Origin: Mycolicibacterium mageritense
Lineage (GTDB): Bacteria > Actinomycetota > Actinomycetes > Mycobacteriales > Mycobacteriaceae
DNA length: 64,000 nucleotides
Assembly (NCBI RefSeq): GCF_010727475.1
Contig: NZ_AP022567.1
Span: 7,936,001 to 8,000,000, forward strand
Direction: 5' to 3'
Below are positions 56,345-63,672 of the stretch, piece by piece. Positions within the stretch are counted from its first letter, which is position 1. Every line of letters starts with the position of its first letter. The notes beneath the pieces are model-generated. The model searched no databases. It was not told the origin of the DNA and saw only the letters and a program-made list of their open reading frames with translations. A program made the position numbers and the translations under genes.

Positions 56345-56372
56345 CATTCATAGATTAATGTGTCTATGAATG
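56345..56372. promoter_or_regulatory. 28-bp operator-like inverted repeat
   Basis: Perfect 10-bp arms CATTCATAGA (56345-56354) and TCTATGAATG (56363-56372) around TTAATGTG. It lies 66 nt upstream of the ATG at 56438, where a promoter is expected. Confidence 0.65.
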
Positions 56373-56437
56373 GTAATGTAGTTGTTGTAAGGAAAAGGGG
56401 TTGCCGCCCCACACAACACAATTCAGGAGATACGAGA

Positions 56438-56716
56438 ATGTCCGCTTCATCCGACGCCTTCAGCGATTACATGGACGACTACGGGTACGCCGAAGGCGAT
56501 AGCGCCGTGGAGTCCTTCATCGACACCGCCTCTGAAGACATCCTCGCCGCGCACGGTAGGGAGATTGCCGACGCCGTGACCGACCATCTACGAGAAATCG
56601 CTGACGACATCTACGAAGCTATTGAGTGGTACGAACACCCTGAAGTGCACGCTGACGTGTACTTCTTGCCTGGCGTGTCGAAGCTCATCGAGAGCATGAG
56701 CGACTACGCCGCGTAG
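56438..56716 (+). CDS. small acidic protein of unknown function
   Basis: 92 residues from ATG 56438, RBS AGGAGA. Strongly acidic and helical: MSASSDAFSDYMDDYGYAEG, SAVESFIDTASEDILAAHGR, then EIADDIYEAIEWYEHPEVHA. Very low Lys/Arg content. The charge profile is that of DNA-mimic or anti-restriction-like proteins often carried by mobile elements, but no family is recognised. First gene after the two palindromes, so likely the most tightly controlled. Confidence 0.7.
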   Translation: MSASSDAFSDYMDDYGYAEGDSAVESFIDTASEDILAAHGREIADAVTDHLREIADDIYEAIEWYEHPEVHADVYFLPGVSKLIESMSDYAA

Positions 56717-56771
56717 ACCATCGGAACGGGGACTGGTGGCAGTCCCCGTTCCCCTCACCCTGGAGACCATC

Positions 56772-56978
56772 ATGAGCACCAAGGACACCCTGACATCGGC
56801 GGAAGCTGCTGAGATGCTTGGTGTTTCACCGAGCACCCTAGCGACGTACCGATACCGAGGAACCTCACCGAAGTACACCCGCATCGGGCACCGAACTGTC
56901 GTCTACTCACGCCGCGACGTGGAGCGCTACATCAAGGCGCGTGACGCTGCGAAGGCTTGGCGGGACAAGACCCGCTAG
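56772..56978 (+). CDS. AlpA/excisionase-type MerR-like HTH protein
   Basis: 68 residues from ATG 56772, GGAG upstream. A typical element excisionase: TSAEAAEMLGVSPSTLATYR (HTH), YRGTSPKYTRIGHRTVVYSR, DVERYIKARD (wing and dimer helix). Likely the recombination directionality factor for the tRNA-Lys integrase. A second HTH excisionase-like protein is encoded at 55217, so one of them may act on transcription instead. Confidence 0.88.
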   Translation: MSTKDTLTSAEAAEMLGVSPSTLATYRYRGTSPKYTRIGHRTVVYSRRDVERYIKARDAAKAWRDKTR

Positions 56979-57048
56979 GAAAGACGAAACGCCCCGGTTG
57001 CCGCCGAGGCGCTTCAGTACAACACAATTCAGATACGGAGATACTACC

Positions 57049-57282
57049 ATGCACTACCTCACCCCTCTCACCGCCGCTGCGGACATCCGTTCGATGCGGA
57101 CGAGAATCACCGAAATCGAGCGCTGGCGAGACACCGCTGACGACCTGTTCACTGGCATGTCGTTCCAAGCTGCGGTGGAAATCGCGGAGGTGGAAATCGT
57201 GGCTCTGGAAACCGAAATCCTTTCCTTGTGTGAGCGTTTCGGGATCAGCGAAGAGCCGTACACCGAGGTGGTGGCAGCGTGA
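57049..57282 (+). CDS. small coiled-coil protein of unknown function
   Basis: 77 residues from ATG 57049 with CGGAGA upstream. Helical throughout: DIRSMRTRITEIERWRDTAD and SFQAAVEIAEVEIVALETEI, consistent with a short coiled coil. Its 5' leader repeats the AACACAATTCAG block found before the 56438 gene. Stop overlaps the next GTG by 4 nt. Confidence 0.7.
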   Translation: MHYLTPLTAAADIRSMRTRITEIERWRDTADDLFTGMSFQAAVEIAEVEIVALETEILSLCERFGISEEPYTEVVAA

Positions 57283-57440
57283 GCGGGCACGAGAATCCCT
57301 GCCCCGAAACCGAGGCGCTGCTGGCGAAGCTGGACGCGGCGGGTGTCGAGTGTGAGGTAGTGAGCCTGGCGGAGGTGGTGGAGTCCGACATGCCGTTGTT
57401 CTTCTACCCGAAGGACTTCACAGGAGGCGGCGCTGCGTAG
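57279..57440 (+). CDS. small ORF, 53 residues, glutaredoxin-like fragment
   Basis: GTG 57279 shares GTGA with the previous stop. The sequence CPETEALLAKLDAAGVECEV resembles the first helix and beta strand of NrdH/glutaredoxin proteins, but the CxxC site is reduced to a single Cys-Pro and the fold is truncated. Could be a degenerate NrdH decoy or chance resemblance. Followed by a terminator at 57463. Confidence 0.5.
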   Translation: MSGHENPCPETEALLAKLDAAGVECEVVSLAEVVESDMPLFFYPKDFTGGGAA

Positions 57441-57462
57441 ACCCTCACCAAGGAGACCAAGA

Positions 57463-57493
57463 ACCGCCCCCGGAGATGTCCGGGGGCGGTTTT
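57463..57493 (+). terminator. terminator after the small-ORF cluster
   Basis: Stem ACCGCCCCCGGA (57463-57474) and TCCGGGGGCGGT (57479-57490), loop GATG, then TTT. Confidence 0.85.
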
Positions 57494-57604
57494 CGTGTAG
57501 GTGACCAAAGCGCGGGAAGTGGTGTCCCCTGCACAAATTAGTGTCCGAACCCCTCTGTGTTTGCTGTTAACGTCAGAACAACACCACAACGACGGGGAGA
57601 CACC

Positions 57605-57838
57605 ATGAAACACAAAATCGCGCTGGTAGCTGGGGCGATGGCACTCGCGGCGGGGGCATCACTGGGCGCGGCAACCACAGCGGCGGCAGACCCAGCGGGA
57701 TGGGTCGGACCCTTCAGCAGCGATTGGACATGCGGGCAGCGTGCCTCCCAGATGATGGGCTCGGCAGCGCCCGCGCAATGCACGTACCGTAAGAATGATT
57801 CTCGCGGCGCGGGGTACTACTTCGTCTATCAGCCATAG
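57605..57838 (+). CDS. small exported protein encoded by the element
   Basis: 77 residues from ATG 57605, GGGGAG seven nt upstream. Signal peptide MKHKIALVAGAMALAAGASL with cleavage near AAA-DP, leaving about 50 residues: GWVGPFSSDWTCGQRASQMM and PAQCTYRKNDSRGAGYYFVY with two Cys (one disulfide). Own promoter region and terminators on both sides. Mature secreted cargo of unknown function; a role at the cell surface (exclusion, contact or toxin-like) is speculation. Confidence 0.8.
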   Translation: MKHKIALVAGAMALAAGASLGAATTAAADPAGWVGPFSSDWTCGQRASQMMGSAAPAQCTYRKNDSRGAGYYFVYQP

Positions 57839-57851
57839 CGGTGACACGTCC

Positions 57852-57890
57852 CCACTGCCCACCCTGACATTCGGGGTGGGCAGTGGTGTT
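57852..57890 (+). terminator. terminator after the exported protein gene
   Basis: Stem CCACTGCCCACCC (57852-57864) with GGGTGGGCAGTGG (57874-57886), then TGTTT. Confidence 0.85.
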
Positions 57891-57968
57891 TCCGCTGGGT
57901 ACCTACTGTTCGGGAGCCTGCAAGGCGGCGGTGTAGTGGGGACACCCCGACGTTCGCTGAAATCACGT

Positions 57969-57995
57969 GACTGTACAGCGCTGCGCCGTACAGTC
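57969..57995. promoter_or_regulatory. inverted repeat just before the 58001 gene
   Basis: Arms GACTGTAC (57969-57976) and GTACAGTC (57988-57995), 11-nt spacer, ending 5 nt before the ATG, where a Shine-Dalgarno would be expected but is absent. Operator or translation-control hairpin. Confidence 0.5.
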
Positions 57996-58000
57996 CGACC

Positions 58001-58750
58001 ATGAACACACCTTCCGCGTCCACACCACCACAAGCCCGTTTCGGGATCGCCGTCGCGGCGGCGGCGCGGAGAGTACACCCTCACATCAGCGCGGCGTCGC
58101 ACGGTGACATCGTTGCGGCGCTAACCGCTACCGCACGGGACCGGGCTGGTGTCAGTTTCACCGTGGGCGCGGGATCGTGGCTGCGAAAGCTCTACACCGG
58201 AATGAACAAGTCATGGCTCTCTGTCACGGCGGAGGACGAGTCGGGCTGGCTGACCATCGACCGTGAATCCGATGAGTACACACCTACCGCCGACACCTCG
58301 TGGAGAATGGCGATTCACCGTGACTTACGCCGCCTGATTTCCTGGGCGAACTGGCTACCGACGAGGAAGTGGGTATCGAAGGGCGGCACGCACGGGTTTT
58401 CGCACGTGGCGTGCGGCTGCCGAAGCGCCGTTGCGCTGGATGAAGAGTATGCACGTGGCGACGTTGCGGAAGTGGTTCTGGAGAAGCTGGGACGGGACTC
58501 CGCTGTGATCGACGCCGTGAACACCGAAACGGACACGGTGCTGGCGGAGGTTTTCGCCGCGTCACCCGCCAACGGTGCGGGTCCGGTGCGGTACATCATC
58601 GCGGGGTCGAGCGGAAAGCCTGTCGCGGCGAAGCTCACCGACATCGCGTTGCCGTACGCCGCCGCAACGGTGTCCTCACGCTCGGGAAGGGACACCGCGC
58701 GAATCAACGTGTATCTCCGCCGTGGATTTTGGCTACGGCGTAACCTTTAA
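58001..58750 (+). CDS. element protein of unknown function, 249 residues
   Basis: ATG 58001, no good ribosome binding site. Soluble, no signal peptide. Segments: FGIAVAAAARRVHPHISAAS, GSWLRKLYTGMNKSWLSVTA, HRDLRRLISWANWLPTRKWV, GFSHVACGCRSAVALDEEYA, and a basic end YLRRGFWLRRNL. It has CGC and several Trp, and looks like an intact globular protein. I do not recognise it. The largest intact gene of the element, between the small-ORF cluster and the leftward membrane operon (convergent, 20 nt). Replication or establishment role cannot be excluded. Confidence 0.7.
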   Translation: MNTPSASTPPQARFGIAVAAAARRVHPHISAASHGDIVAALTATARDRAGVSFTVGAGSWLRKLYTGMNKSWLSVTAEDESGWLTIDRESDEYTPTADTSWRMAIHRDLRRLISWANWLPTRKWVSKGGTHGFSHVACGCRSAVALDEEYARGDVAEVVLEKLGRDSAVIDAVNTETDTVLAEVFAASPANGAGPVRYIIAGSSGKPVAAKLTDIALPYAAATVSSRSGRDTARINVYLRRGFWLRRNL

Positions 58751-58770
58751 ACCTGTTGTGCCACAGCCGA

Positions 58771-59109
58771 TTACGAGAACATCCCGCCGCTCAGACCACT
58801 TGCCACCCTCACGAGAGCCCACACGCCAGCCAAGAGGATCGTCAGGACGAGGAAACCAGCGGCGGGCGGCACAATCGCCCGTATCGGATTCCCGCCGTTT
58901 CGCCCGCCGCCCGCTTCAAACCTGCCCGTGCCCTTCTGTTTCACCCAGGCTGCGAGCATCAAGAGAACGATGAAAATTCCCACCGATACCGTGAGCGAGC
59001 CCATGACGATCCTGTCAACGAGGGCGGTCAATGAGCCGTTTGAGGTGCCATCGGATCGGTTGCCGAGACCAGCGGCGATGAGGGTCACCGATGCGGGTGT
59101 TGTGATCAC
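58771..59109 (-). CDS. two-helix membrane protein of the element operon
   Basis: 112 residues from GTG 59109, sharing GTGA with the stop of the upstream gene (the frame stays open further). Two transmembrane helices: VMGSLTVSVGIFIVLLMLAA and VPPAAGFLVLTILLAGVWAL, with a short cytoplasmic loop KQKGTGRFEAGGGRNGGN. Last gene of the leftward operon that contains the FtsK-type ATPase. Probable part of a membrane complex. Confidence 0.7.
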   Translation of the reverse strand: MITTPASVTLIAAGLGNRSDGTSNGSLTALVDRIVMGSLTVSVGIFIVLLMLAAWVKQKGTGRFEAGGGRNGGNPIRAIVPPAAGFLVLTILLAGVWALVRVASGLSGGMFS

Positions 59110-59925
59110 AATTCGCCTCCCATGATGGACGCCTCCAAGCGGCGGTCTTCTTCCTTCGCAAACCGCTCTTTGAGTGCCTCTTTCAACGCGGGACTTCGGG
59201 GTTTCCACGTTTCGAGTTCCGTGATCGGTAGTGACGCAATCTCCACCAGGCGCTCCGAAATGTACTCATCACGGGTCAGCCGTTTCTTGGTTCCAGTGGC
59301 GCGCGGCGCGGTATCAGGTAACCGGAAACCAGCGGGAAGGTTCATCCCGCCGCGCAGGGCGTTCACCACGTCATCCGATGCGGGCAACTGCGCGGCGGGG
59401 AAACCTGCTGCCAGTGCCCCCGCTGCGGCAACCGCGAGGGTCGTCGCGCGGTATCGAGGGTCGGGCTTCCCGTCGTACAGGGGCGGTGTCCACCTCGTCC
59501 AGTTGTCAGCCACCCACTGCGCCAAGGCGTCGGTGCCCTTCTTACCGAACGCGGCGCTTCCGAGAGCTGATTTCTGCACACTCAACAAGCTCACCTCACC
59601 AACGGGCACACCTGCAACGTCGAGTTGCCGCACAATCTCCCACCACACCGAAACCCGCCGCTGCGCTGAAGGGTCAGCGGTCATGGTGCCCAAGTACGGG
59701 CGAACCATCACCACAAGGTCGGGTACACCGAAACGGGACTTCGTGATCGCCGAAACCACCTGCGCGGCGAGGTCAACGTGACGCCGCATTTCCTGTGCGG
59801 GGGCATGGTGTGAGGTCACGTCCGCCGCGTGAAGGTAGCCACATCGAGGTGGGGTCACCGTCCACCAGGCGTGCAATCGAGGTGTAGAAGACGGTCGTGT
59901 CCACAGCCACCACCGAGCGCGTCAC
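59106..59925 (-). pseudogene. element operon protein, interrupted by one indel
   Basis: Expected start GTG 59925, in GTGA overlap with the FtsK-type stop, giving MTRSVVAVDTTVFYTSIARL. The frame then slips, most simply at the G5 run 59799-59803 (CCCCC on the coding strand), and continues AQEMRRHVDLAAQVVSAITK through WKPRSPALKEALKERFAKEE to the stop at 59106. About 272 residues if repaired. The DTT-containing N-terminus resembles an actin/RNase-like start but the rest is unrecognised. Called broken as sequenced. Confidence 0.65.
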
Positions 59926-61346
59926 AGGTCACCCCCGGCCCTGATCTGCTCACCTTGGATGCTTGACACCTTGTCGCTGTTAGGCGCTGCGGGGTCAGCG
60001 GTCACAGGTACCTCAGGGGTTGACGGGTCGTTGTCGTGATCCCACATACGTGGTCGAGGCTTCACCGTCGAGGTACCGCCCGCTCCCACGAAGGTTTCGT
60101 CCATCGGGTCGAACTTCTCAGCGCCCGGAAGCAGGTTCCCGTTGCGGTCGGTCATCACCACCAACTCGGTGTCCACGATTGCGGGCGTACCGCTCTTCTC
60201 CCACCCCGGCGTGGCGTTGATACCCAGGCGCGGGTAGAACCACGGCAGTGCCTCGGCGCGGGACTTCGCATCAGCCCACACCGCCCGCTGCTCATCGGTC
60301 AGCGCGGCGGTCAACGGTGTCGAGCCAGGCGAATAGTTGTAAGGAGTCTGCACCTCGATGACCCCCTCGGTTTCACGTTCGATGTACATGGCGGCACCAG
60401 GGCGTACAAGACGTGCGCCGATGCGCCGCGCGGTGTCTCGCAGCCGTTCGGGCACGAAGTCACCTTGGATCGTCCGCTCACCGGGGACACCAAGCAGCAC
60501 TGCCAGACCGAATTGGTTTTGAAGGGCTACCGGGATCGTGTCCGCGTACACGTCTTGCGCCGCCAGGAGAAGGACGATGCGCGCCTCACGCCCCACCTTG
60601 ATGATCTTCGCTAGGTCGTCCATGAAGGTGATCAACGCGTCCTTCTTGTCCAGATCGTTGATTTCGGACTTCATGAGCCCGAACTCGTCCAGCACCAATA
60701 GGATCGGGCTGTATCGGTCGTACGGCCGGGTCTGTTTTCTTGTTGATCGCAGCTTCTGATCGCCGCCGTTCCAACTCGTCGCATACTTCGCGCACCATGC
60801 GCAGATGCTGCCGCCGACGTGCTGACCATCCGCACATTTGGCTGTCCAGCGAGGGAGGCGTAGTCCGAACCTTCCCGTCACCGCAATAGATTTCCGCGCC
60901 CAGACCGACACGGAACCAGTCAATGACGCCGCGAACCCAGACCGATTTACCGACACCAGGCTGACCCGCCGCGATGCAGTGTCGTGTGCTCTTGACGGTC
61001 GGCATGATTTCGTTCCCTCGCGCATCGACACCAACACACCAGGTTGCCGATGGGTACCTTTTCTTCGCCTCGTCCAACGACTTGGGCGGTTCGGCGGGCA
61101 GGAACGCTATGCCTGCGGGGAAATGGCTCGGGCGTCGCGGAACTGAAGGATCAGTTCACCGTTGTCGCCATCGACGGCAACCAAGTTGCGGGCGTTGTGG
61201 ACACCGCCCGCGTTGAACGCTGACCTGAGACGGTCAAGAACCGCCCCGCCGATGTCCCCTGCACGACGGTGGTCGTCGTGAGCGAAAGTCAACTCCAGTC
61301 CCTCGGGCGTGATGTCGATACCCACTAGCACGGGGACGTGCACCAC
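59922..61346 (-). pseudogene. FtsK/TraB-type DNA translocase ATPase (several indels)
   Basis: Reassembled from three frames. N-terminus from GTG 61346 (MVHVPVLVGIDITPEGLELT), Walker A CIAAGQPGVGKSVWVRGVID, Walker B SPILLVLDEFGLM, then AKIIKVGREARIVLLLAAQD and PERLRDTARRIGARLVRPGA, stop 59922. About 475 residues if repaired. Single-base indels by coding logic: GGGG run at 61117-61120, near 60866-60870, near 60808-60816, and the TTTT run at 60735-60738. FtsK-type ATPases move double-stranded DNA through a membrane pore; in actinobacterial elements (TraB) one such protein is enough for transfer. No relaxase seen nearby, consistent with dsDNA transfer. Confidence 0.8.
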
Positions 61347-61358
61347 GGTGCGGGGCGG

Positions 61359-61992
61359 CTACACGGTGCCGTAAGCACCGCGCTCCTCCAGGTCAACGTC
61401 CTTGCCCTTCGTCCCTGTTGACTCCGGTCGCGCTGAGCATCTTGGCGAACACCTTGTCGTCGCGGATGTCCGCCAGGATCGGGTACCTATCCTCCATCTC
61501 CGCCAGCACTTCGTTCACCTCAGTCGCCCATGCGGCGAAACCGTCACGTGCACCGAGCTTGCTGCGGAGGGCGCTCGATGATGTCGTCTGGCGCGATTCC
61601 ACCACCAGGTTGCAGCGCCAAAACGGGTCCAGCATCCGTGCGCTTCACACCCTCCACGCTGATGTTGATGCTGGACGGCATCGGCACTCGCCAGTGCCAC
61701 ACGATGATGGGGTTCGTTACCGTGCGCGCCACCGCTGTACTGCGTCACCGGGGTGGTGAGAAGCCTTTTCTTCCACCTCAGCGGACTTGCGGATACCACT
61801 GACGACACTCTGCGCGTCGCGCTTGACCTTCTCCTGCTCTTTCTCGATGAGCGCGGGGATGCCGTCAACGATTTTTCGCGCCTGATCAAACTGTGAATCG
61901 GCGCGGCGGCGCTGATAGTCCTGCTCCTTCAACCCGCGCATGTAGTTGTCGCGCGCGGACGGCACGTAGCCGTTGTTGCTGAAGAGACCCAT
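61359..61992 (-). pseudogene. element operon coiled-coil protein (four indels)
   Basis: Start ATG 61992 (TGATG overlap with the previous gene), MGLFSNNGYVPSARDNYMRG; stop TAG 61359 after DVDLEERGAYGTV. Repair positions read from the frame: TTTT 61766-61769, 61726-61733, GGG 61569-61571, CCC 61405-61407. Repaired length about 211 residues with a charged helical N-terminal half (QARKIVDGIPALIEKEQEKV) and a C-terminal half with WATEVNEVLAEMEDRYPILA. No family recognised. Stop is 12 nt before the FtsK-type start, so the two are coupled. Confidence 0.65.
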
Positions 61993-62339
61993 CAGAGCCA
62001 CGCTCCTTCCAATGACTCGGTTCGCTGTTGCCCGCGCGCAACAGCGGCGCGCGCCTTGGCGGTCTCCTGCTGCCGAAGGCTTTCGATTGCCTGCGCCCCG
62101 CTGCGCTGAACGCTGTAGAGCGCCTCGTCTCGCTCACGTTGCGCTGCCCATACGGGGTCACCGCCTCCTCTGCCGCCTCCGCGCGCGCCGCGTCCCCAGA
62201 AGTAGAGGAATGCGCCGAAACCCCCGAAGAAGACCCCGGAAATGAGCGTCATGGCGTCGCCGCCCATCAAACCGCCAAGGAGGAACATCGCACCGATGCC
62301 CATTAGGAGGATGCCGAACCACCGCGCTGCGCCCCGCAT
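61992..62339 (-). CDS. two-helix membrane protein with charged tail
   Basis: 115 residues. Helices WFGILLMGIGAMFLLGGLMG and GDAMTLISGVFFGGFGAFLY, a Gly/Arg-rich turn (WGRGARGGGRGGG), and a helical cytoplasmic tail ERDEALYSVQRSGAQAIESL. Frame intact. TGATG overlap to the downstream gene. Probable inner-membrane component of the element transfer machinery (inference from operon). Confidence 0.75.
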   Translation of the reverse strand: MRGAARWFGILLMGIGAMFLLGGLMGGDAMTLISGVFFGGFGAFLYFWGRGARGGGRGGGDPVWAAQRERDEALYSVQRSGAQAIESLRQQETAKARAAVARGQQRTESLEGAWL

Positions 62340-62341
62340 GG

Positions 62342-62766
62342 TCAGTCTCCGAACTGGACGCCGCGTCCCCAGCCACTGCGGGGGCGGTCATCGGTAGATG
62401 GGGAAGGCTCGGGCTGCACAGGATCGGTGTTCAGCCAGTCCTCGGTCTCGGGGAAATCCACCACCTCGGCGTCGATGTATCCAGTTCCATAGCCACCACC
62501 AGAGTTTGCTGAGTACCCGCCGTACCCTGCTGCTGACGCCGCTCAGCTCGGGCTGCATGAGCTTGACGGGCGGCTGCCGCTGCCCTCGCACCACCGTCAG
62601 CGGCTGCACTGACGGTCGGTGAGAGCGCCCTATCCATGGGACGTGTCAGGGCGGATACCACCGCCACGAAGCCCGCCAGGACGGCGACGAGGAAACACAA
62701 TCCCGCTATCCCAGCAAACAATTTTCCAGGGGTCACCGCGCCGACAGCGCAGTCCTGGAGGGTCAC
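62342..62766 (-). pseudogene. element membrane protein with Gly/Tyr-rich tail (one indel)
   Basis: GTG 62766 start overlaps the preceding stop. One transmembrane helix (KLFAGIAGLCFLVAVLAGFV), a long Ala/Arg helical stretch (AAAARQAHAARAERRQQQG), then after a one-base slip at the CCC run 62525-62527 the tail GYGGYSANSGGGYGTGYIDA, AEVVDFPETEDWLNTDPVQP and stop TGA at 62342. Repaired length about 141 residues. Function unknown. Confidence 0.65.
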
Positions 62767-62897
62767 AAATCCGCCATCAGGTCGGGGCGTTGGACGGGTG
62801 TGCATTTGGTCGCCGTACCGCCGAGCGCGGCGCTCAGCCCTCCCAGGAGGATGGCGGCGGCGAGGCTGCCCAGCGCAATTATCGTTGAGATTCTCAT
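62763..62897 (-). CDS. 44-residue membrane/exported peptide
   Basis: ATG 62897, one base after the upstream stop. MRISTIIALGSLAAAILLGG forms a hydrophobic N-terminal helix, tail TKCTPVQRPDLMADL with one Cys. Overlaps the next gene by 4 nt. Small size resembles signal-peptide-like or lytic/pilin-type peptides; no evidence for either. Confidence 0.6.
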   Translation of the reverse strand: MRISTIIALGSLAAAILLGGLSAALGGTATKCTPVQRPDLMADL

Positions 62898-62898
62898 G

Positions 62899-63219
62899 TC
62901 AGAAACCTCCGTACATTGACTGCTTGATTTGGCTGCATTCGCGGGTCGCGCGGATGGCGATGATGAAGGCGACGGTGCCCACGATCCCGTTGACCACACC
63001 GATGGCTAGGAGTACGTAGCTCATCGTCGTCGGCTGCATCGTGTGGATGTACGGATTGGTGTGCGGGACAAGCGTCGCGCTGTACGCGGCGCTGATCACC
63101 AGCCCCAGGACGAACAACACGGCGAAAGTCGCCCACCAGCCCTGCATGCGCCGACGCGCGGCGTAGATGGGGTCATGGGTCATGGGCGGCTGCCCGTATG
63201 GGTCGTGAGGGTAGGTCAT
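62899..63219 (-). CDS. two-helix membrane protein of the element operon
   Basis: 106 residues from ATG 63219, overlapping the upstream stop by 4 nt. N-terminal Pro/Tyr-rich cytoplasmic tail (MTYPHDPYGQPPMTHDPIYA), helices WWATFAVLFVLGLVISAAYS and MSYVLLAIGVVNGIVGTVAF, end QSMYGGF. Frame intact. Pro-rich N-tails of this kind also occur in mycobacterial transfer/secretion accessory proteins; homology not claimed. Confidence 0.75.
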   Translation of the reverse strand: MTYPHDPYGQPPMTHDPIYAARRRMQGWWATFAVLFVLGLVISAAYSATLVPHTNPYIHTMQPTTMSYVLLAIGVVNGIVGTVAFIIAIRATRECSQIKQSMYGGF

Positions 63220-63622
63220 CGGTTCACGTCCTCTGCTGCCTTGACCTTCGCCGCCGCGTCCCGCTCCCGCGCCACGAGCCGTTCGCGCTCACGTTCTGCG
63301 ATGAACTGTCCTCGTGGCTCATCGGAACGACGGGCGCGGCGAGCCACGATGAGGACGGCGATGAGGACACCGACGACAGCGGTCACCAGAAGGACGACGG
63401 GCGACACCGTGATAACCACCCCGGTGTCAGGCACATAGTCCACTCCGAAAATCGTCCGTTCCACGGACGCCAGCGCTGCGTCGAGCTTTTCGCCGTAGGG
63501 CGCGTTGGGGTCAGCGTTCGCGGCGATGTCGGTCAGAACGTCATCGAGTCCGCTAGGACGTGCATATGAGCCTCCAGGTGGTCGGGCAGTGGAATGGGCG
63601 TGGGTGTAGGTGTGGGTGACAT
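63216..63622 (-). pseudogene. first gene of the leftward operon, single-pass membrane protein (one indel)
   Basis: ATG 63622 with AGAGAGAAG upstream reads MSPTPTPTPIPLPDHLE; a one-base slip near 63570-63573 is needed to reach SYARPSGLDDVLTDIAANAD, APYGEKLDAALASVERTIFG, then the helix VVLLVTAVVGVLIAVLIVAR and a charged tail ending AAEDVNR at 63216. About 135 residues repaired. Starts the operon preceded by the 21-bp palindrome. Confidence 0.65.
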
Positions 63623-63651
63623 TTCTTCTCTCTATATAGGTCTTGTGGTGG

Positions 63652-63672
63652 CTGCTAATGCGGCATTAGCAG
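63652..63672. promoter_or_regulatory. element palindrome, site B (perfect 21 bp)
   Basis: Arms CTGCTAATGC and GCATTAGCAG around a central G, 30 nt upstream of the leftward operon start. Same motif as site A at 56269. A likely operator for the operon of membrane proteins and FtsK-type ATPase. Confidence 0.75.

Noticed and set aside
57279..57440. Functional NrdH/glutaredoxin
   Set aside because: Only a partial resemblance; CxxC and most of the fold are missing.
57969..57995. LexA/SOS box
   Set aside because: GACTGTAC/GTACAGTC with an 11-nt spacer does not match the mycobacterial GAAC-N4-GTTC site.
59922..61346. Programmed ribosomal frameshifting in the FtsK-type gene
   Set aside because: Four shifts in both directions within one gene, without slippery heptamers or stimulatory structures; the neighbours have the same problem.
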